DNA from: Syntrophobacterales bacterium
GTDB taxonomy: Bacteria > Desulfobacterota > Syntrophobacteria > BM002
Direction: 5' to 3'
Length of the DNA stretch: 9,642 bases
Assembly: GCA_030613915.1 (NCBI GenBank)
Contig: JAUWKY010000051.1
Coordinates: forward strand, 1-9,642
Under the pieces are notes generated by a model, which searched no databases, was not told where the DNA came from, and saw nothing but the letters and a program-made list of their open reading frames with translations. Positions 6,838 to 9,642 of the stretch are shown here, piece by piece (the first letter of the stretch is position 1; each line of letters begins with the position of its first letter). A program made the translations under genes and the position numbers.

Positions 6838-7416
6838 TCATCTTAGGCTAGACATCTGGATTTTTTGGCGCAGGAGAGGGCCGAAGTAGAGCACTACGCC
6901 AATCTTGATCAAGTCTCCGGGCAGAACCACAAGACATCCTATGTTCATGGCTGTACTGAGCGAAACAGCCTTTTGTTGAATAAAGTTCAAATTGAGATAG
7001 AGAACGCTTACTCCCGGAATGTAGATTGCTATGGTGCCGATCACCAGAGCCACACAGAGGAAAGAGCGAGTCAAGGGGGTTCGCTTTTCAGTGAAACGGC
7101 CTATGACATAGGCTCCACAGACAAAACCCAACAGGTAACCAAAGGTGGGTTGTAACACATAGCCAGGTCCACCCCCATGGGCAAAAATGGGAATGCCCAT
7201 CAACCCTACCAGGATGTAGACTAGCTGACTGAGAGCGGCCAGTCGTCCCCCCAAAATCACGCCGGAAAACATGACCATCAGCGTCTGCAAGGTAAGCGGC
7301 ACAAAAGGAATGGGAACTCGAATGAAGCCACCAATGCCAGTGAAGGCTGCAAAAAGAGCCACCAGGCTCAGCTCACGAGCACTCAGCCATCTCTTTTTTT
7401 GCGTCTCTGCAACCAC
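6838..7416 (-). CDS. bioY: BioY, biotin-binding S component of an ECF transporter (192 aa)
   Basis: Integral membrane substrate-binding subunit for biotin uptake. The start is GTG at 7416 with GGGAGG five bases upstream. The protein is hydrophobic, with about six membrane segments from residue 16 to 180. Family signatures are VPIPFVPLTLQTL (34-46), GGGPGYVLQPTFGYLLGF (81-98) and LPGDLIKIG (165-173). The length is typical of BioY. No energising genes (EcfA, EcfA', EcfT, or BioM and BioN) are adjacent, so it probably uses a shared ECF module encoded elsewhere. No biotin synthesis gene is nearby, and I could not find a clear BirA operator. The upstream promoter appears to be split by the 190-bp element at 7448-7637. 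Confidence 0.93.
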   Translation of the reverse strand: MVAETQKKRWLSARELSLVALFAAFTGIGGFIRVPIPFVPLTLQTLMVMFSGVILGGRLAALSQLVYILVGLMGIPIFAHGGGPGYVLQPTFGYLLGFVCGAYVIGRFTEKRTPLTRSFLCVALVIGTIAIYIPGVSVLYLNLNFIQQKAVSLSTAMNIGCLVVLPGDLIKIGVVLYFGPLLRQKIQMSSLR

Positions 7417-7443
7417 AGAATCCTCCCGCTAAGCTCAGGTAAC

Positions 7444-7447
7444 TTTA
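7444..7447. repeat. Left 4-bp target duplication (TTTA) of the 190-bp element
   Basis: TTTA directly precedes the terminal inverted repeat CCCTAACG and is repeated immediately after the other end at 7638-7641. Four bases of A/T-rich sequence can match by chance, but both copies abut the repeat ends exactly. Confidence 0.55.
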
Positions 7448-7637
7448 CCCTAACGTTGCATACCTACACCGGCAAAAACCGCTGCGCGCGCGCGATAGCG
7501 CGCCATCTGCGGTTGTGCTCGCCTCAGACAGGACTTCACGTACGGTAAAGTACGCCTCGACCTGTCCGAGCCTGTGCGCAGCCACATCTGGCACACTCTT
7601 GCGCGTTTTTTCTTGGCGCAGGTATGCAACGTTAGGG
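7448..7637. mobile_element. 190-bp palindromic MITE-like element upstream of bioY
   Basis: A perfect 18-bp terminal inverted repeat (7448-7465 against 7620-7637, CCCTAACGTTGCATACCT) bounds the element. The arms stay imperfectly complementary inward: CATCTGCGGTTGTGC faces GTGCGCAGCCACATCTG, GACAGG (7527-7532) faces CCTGTC (7561-7566), and CGTAC/GTACG (7539-7543, 7550-7554) close the apex. A second, asymmetric hairpin GCGCGC-GATA-GCGCGC occupies 7488-7503. TTTA flanks both ends as a likely target duplication. The element encodes no protein and shares no ends with the other elements in this window. A non-autonomous transposon is the best reading. On RNA in either direction it could fold into one long hairpin and affect expression of neighbouring genes. 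Confidence 0.75.
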
Positions 7638-7665
7638 TTTAGATAGTAAAGAATAACGCTGTCAA
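7636..7665 (-). promoter_or_regulatory. Former bioY promoter, apparently split by the 190-bp insertion
   Basis: On the minus strand a perfect -35 box TTGACA (7660-7665) is followed by an 18-base spacer and now by TAAACC (7636-7641). If the element and one TTTA copy are removed, the -10 becomes TAAAGT (four of six consensus bases), using bases 7442-7443. That would put the RNA start some 20-25 bases before the bioY GTG. In its present form the -35 is 190 bp farther from the downstream TAAAGT copy. The match is by eye; expression may now come from elsewhere. Confidence 0.4.
7638..7641. repeat. Right 4-bp target duplication (TTTA) of the 190-bp element
   Basis: Second copy of TTTA, directly after the right terminal repeat. 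On the minus strand it reads TAAA, the first four bases of the reconstructed bioY -10 hexamer. Confidence 0.55.
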
Positions 7666-7707
7666 TGCCAGGAGAAAACCTTTTCTTATACCTAGCCCGG
7701 ATATTTC

Positions 7708-7717
7708 ACCACTTACT
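7708..7717. repeat. Left 10-bp target site duplication of the 302-bp element
   Basis: ACCACTTACT ends directly before the element terminus CAGGA and recurs exactly at 8020-8029, directly after the other terminus TCCTG. A perfect 10-bp direct repeat abutting both ends is strong evidence of transposition. Confidence 0.88.
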
Positions 7718-8019
7718 CAGGAATTTCCCCATTTTTTTAGACAATTGTACAAAAGTCATGGTCATGGGGAGGCTGCGAAACCGCGAGCACCTGAGCCACC
7801 TTTTTTGCTGCAGCTCTTGTCACGCTAGGGCCAGCATGAAGATTTGATGCGTTCTCAAAAGATACTCTGATAAATGGTGCGAATCGTGCTCGTGGTGGAG
7901 TAGCCTCCCCCATGACCCGTCGCCGGCCAACTCAGTCAATTTCACTTCCTCACACCCATAACTTTTTGACCTTACACCACATTTGTCTAACGACGATAAT
8001 ATTAATGGGGAAACTCCTG
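7718..8019 (+). mobile_element. 302-bp MITE-like element with 10-bp target duplication
   Basis: The ends CAGGAATTTCCCCATT (7718-7733) and AATGGGGAAACTCCTG (8004-8019) are inverted with one mismatch. TTAGACAATTGT and TTAGACAAATGT recur further inside each arm, then GGTCATGGGGAGGCT (7760-7774) faces AGCCTCCCCCATGACC (7902-7917), and CCGCGAGCAC (7781-7790) faces GTGCTCGTGG (7886-7895). The inner core near 7834-7850 is shared with the copy at 1-459. Perfect 10-bp duplications flank the element. The only frame of any length (7665-7847) starts outside the element and is not protein-like. A 10-bp duplication fits groups within the IS4-type DDE transposases, but many families could produce it, so the family assignment is inference. 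A parental IS with these termini should exist in this or a related genome. Confidence 0.85.
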
Positions 8020-8029
8020 ACCACTTACT
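8020..8029. repeat. Right 10-bp target site duplication of the 302-bp element
   Basis: Second copy of ACCACTTACT, directly after the terminus TCCTG. Removing the element and one copy rejoins the original mfd upstream region from 7642-7717 to 8030. Confidence 0.88.
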
Positions 8030-8118
8030 CTCTTGCCTTTGTCCGGTAAATGCGTTAGTTTCTCTGCCTGTTCCAGGCTATTATATTGTCATTTTCTGTG
8101 CCCTTCTCACATTTTGAT

Positions 8119-8150
8119 TATAGTCGGTCAAGAGATGCTTGACGACTATA
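8119..8150. repeat. Near-perfect hairpin in the mfd leader
   Basis: TATAGTCGGTCAAG (8119-8132) and CTTGACGACTATA (8138-8150) pair as 13 bp with one bulged G around the loop AGATG. The structure ends 30 bases before the proposed mfd ATG. It is followed by TCGTTTTC, which is too weak a T-run for a confident intrinsic terminator. An operator, an attenuator-like hairpin or the end of an upstream transcript are all possible. Confidence 0.55.
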
Positions 8151-8180
8151 TCGTTTTCAGTCCGTGGAGTACTACCGTTT

Positions 8181-9642
8181 ATGTTACAGGGCGATACCCC
8201 CACCGAAGTACCGTTGGCTGACGACTGGCAACACCTGGTTGGTGGTGCTCGTCTTGAAGACCTGGCCGCTGCCATTGCCAGCGGCAGTCGGAAGATTTTT
8301 GCCCAGGGCCTGAGCCAATGGGGACTCTATTATGGGCTAGCACGTATGCTTCCAGGCCTGAAACGGACGCTGCTGTTGATTACTGCCTCGCCGAAACAAG
8401 CCTGGGAAGCCCATCAGAGCCTCTCATTCTTTCTCGGCCTTGCTGAACATTGGCGGGGGGACCCCCTGGAATGTCCCCTTTGGCTTTTTCCCACAGCCAA
8501 TCGCCGCATGCCAGCGGAACCCTTTGTCGCTCCTGATGTGCAAGCTCAGCGACTCGCCGTTCTCTACGCCTCTGCAGCGAGCAGCCAAGCAACAATCATT
8601 GTGGCCCCGGCCCAAGCAGTAATGGAAAAGGTTTTGCCTCGTCGACACTGCATGGACGCCAGCAGATATCTGGTTGTAAGAGAAGAGATACAGCGGGAAG
8701 AGCTAATAGCCCACTTGGTTTCCATCGGCTATTACCGGACCGATTTGGTGGAGGAAGTGGGTGATCTCAGCGTACGTGGCGACATTATTGACCTTTATAC
8801 TCCGCTTTACCCCCAACCCCTGCGCTTGGAGTTTTTTGATGAGGTTTTAGAGTCAATTCGGTTCTTCAGCCCAGCCAGCCAGCGATCCAGTGAACATCTG
8901 GACGATGTGATCATAGTGCCAGCCCACGAAGTACTGCTCACTACCTCTAGGCAGCAACGGGCTGCTTTTTCGTTAAAAGAAGCTCTGGAGGAGGAAGGCA
9001 GGTGGCGCGGCGACCTGGAGCTCTGGCAGGAACGTGTGAAGGGCTTGGGCCACTTCCCCGGCATTGAGCAGTTACTGCCACTCTATTATGACAGACTCGA
9101 GACTCTCTTCCATTACCTGCCACTATCAACCCTCGTGGTGCAAAGCAACTCAGGTAGTATCAAAAAGACGGTAGTCGAGCTTTTAGAACAAGCTGACCGA
9201 GACCGGGATGTTGCTCGTCAGAACTCCCGCTGGACTCTTTCCCCGGAAACTTACCTGCTCAATGAGGCGGAAATAGATACAGCGCTTGAATCCTACCCTC
9301 AAATCCTACAGTCCAGTCTGCCAGTGGAGCATGCTTCTGATGGGAAAAGTTCGGAAGTTCTCCACTTCCGCCTAGGGGATCACAGGGGGCTGCAGCAGAA
9401 AATTCAAGATCATCAGCAGCGCCAGCGGTTGCTAGAACCACTGGCTCAAAGGCTCCAACAGTGGCAAGAATCTGGGATGAGCCCATTCCTGGTTTGTCGT
9501 ACAGCGGAACAGGGTCGCCGGGTAGAAGACCTGCTTACTGATTATGGAGTGGACGCCCAATTCAGTTCGGAACCTTTTGGGCAGCTTTCTTTTCGAGCTC
9601 CGGTTACCAAGATTGTGGTGGGCCGCCTCCCCATGGGGTTTC
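8181..9642 (+). CDS. mfd: Transcription-repair coupling factor Mfd, N-terminal 487 residues (cut by window end)
   Basis: Mfd is a DNA translocase that removes stalled RNA polymerase and recruits UvrA for nucleotide excision repair. The frame is open from the ATG at 8181 to the last base. The seen part covers the UvrB-like N-terminal module. FVAPDVQAQRLAVLYASAAS is followed by the strongly diagnostic stretch around residues 183-208, GYYRTDLVEEVGDLSVRGD then IIDLYTP, equivalent to GEFSVRGGILDIFP in the family. LRLEFFDEVLESIRFF comes next. The RNA-polymerase-binding, helicase and C-terminal UvrA-regulating domains would lie beyond the window, since Mfd is usually about 1,100-1,200 residues. The start has GGAG at 8166-8169, 11 bases away, which is longer than usual. 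The in-frame TTG at 8139 lies inside the leader hairpin and is a less likely alternative. A UvrB identity is excluded by the missing UvrB N-terminal ATP-binding motif. Confidence 0.9.
   Translation, partial: MLQGDTPTEVPLADDWQHLVGGARLEDLAAAIASGSRKIFAQGLSQWGLYYGLARMLPGLKRTLLLITASPKQAWEAHQSLSFFLGLAEHWRGDPLECPLWLFPTANRRMPAEPFVAPDVQAQRLAVLYASAASSQATIIVAPAQAVMEKVLPRRHCMDASRYLVVREEIQREELIAHLVSIGYYRTDLVEEVGDLSVRGDIIDLYTPLYPQPLRLEFFDEVLESIRFFSPASQRSSEHLDDVIIVPAHEVLLTTSRQQRAAFSLKEALEEEGRWRGDLELWQERVKGLGHFPGIEQLLPLYYDRLETLFHYLPLSTLVVQSNSGSIKKTVVELLEQADRDRDVARQNSRWTLSPETYLLNEAEIDTALESYPQILQSSLPVEHASDGKSSEVLHFRLGDHRGLQQKIQDHQQRQRLLEPLAQRLQQWQESGMSPFLVCRTAEQGRRVEDLLTDYGVDAQFSSEPFGQLSFRAPVTKIVVGRLPMGF

Noticed and set aside
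7417..7665. BirA operator or biotin-responsive site upstream of bioY
   Set aside because: No pair of TTGTAAACC-like half sites at proper spacing was found in the present or reconstructed sequence.
7665..7847. 60-codon plus-strand frame in the bioY-mfd gap
   Set aside because: It starts outside the 302-bp element and runs across its left end and target duplication, so it cannot be an ancestral gene. Its composition follows the repeat.
8139..8180. Upstream TTG start for mfd
   Set aside because: The TTG at 8139 falls in the hairpin stem, lacks a good ribosome binding site, and the added residues do not resemble Mfd N termini.
1..9642. CRISPR array, tRNA or rRNA genes
   Set aside because: No regularly spaced direct repeats of CRISPR size and no cloverleaf or rRNA-like sequence were seen. 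The repeats present are inverted pairs and short heptads.

Overview
This 9.6 kb window reads as ordinary bacterial chromosome carrying six protein genes, with an unusual load of small palindromic mobile elements in its non-coding gaps. The gene set is a lipoprotein-type SppA, a one-ACT-domain threonine dehydratase, a TPR protein with GAF-like and degenerate GGDEF-like parts, SelA, BioY and Mfd. Together with moderate G+C, GTG starts and a degenerate 7-base repeat tract, this suggests a Desulfobacterota-type (deltaproteobacterial) anaerobe. That placement is inference; no rRNA or other phylogenetic marker is present.

Layout: 1-459 is a non-coding mobile element interrupted by a second, 186-bp palindromic element (192-377). 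sppA (minus) and ilvA (plus) diverge from a compact region around 1607-1763 whose two putative -35 boxes share one palindrome. ilvA converges on, and overlaps by 22 bp, a long minus-strand gene for the GAF/GGDEF-like/TPR protein. Upstream of that gene, on the same strand, lie selA and bioY. The roughly 760-bp gap between bioY and mfd (plus) holds two more palindromic elements: 190 bp with a 4-bp target duplication, and 302 bp with a perfect 10-bp target duplication. mfd is cut by the window end.

The genes do not form one pathway. They cover membrane protein quality control (SppA), isoleucine synthesis or threonine breakdown (IlvA), probable signalling or scaffolding (TPR protein), selenoprotein synthesis (SelA), biotin uptake (BioY) and transcription-coupled repair (Mfd).

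The most notable content is non-coding. The elements at 1-459 and 7718-8019 are diverged copies of one family, in opposite orientation, with termini of the CAGGAGTTTCCCCA type. The copy at the window start has itself been invaded. The 190-bp element lies where the -10 box of bioY appears to have been, so bioY expression may have been altered by the insertion. None of the elements encodes a transposase, so they look like non-autonomous (MITE-like) elements mobilised in trans.
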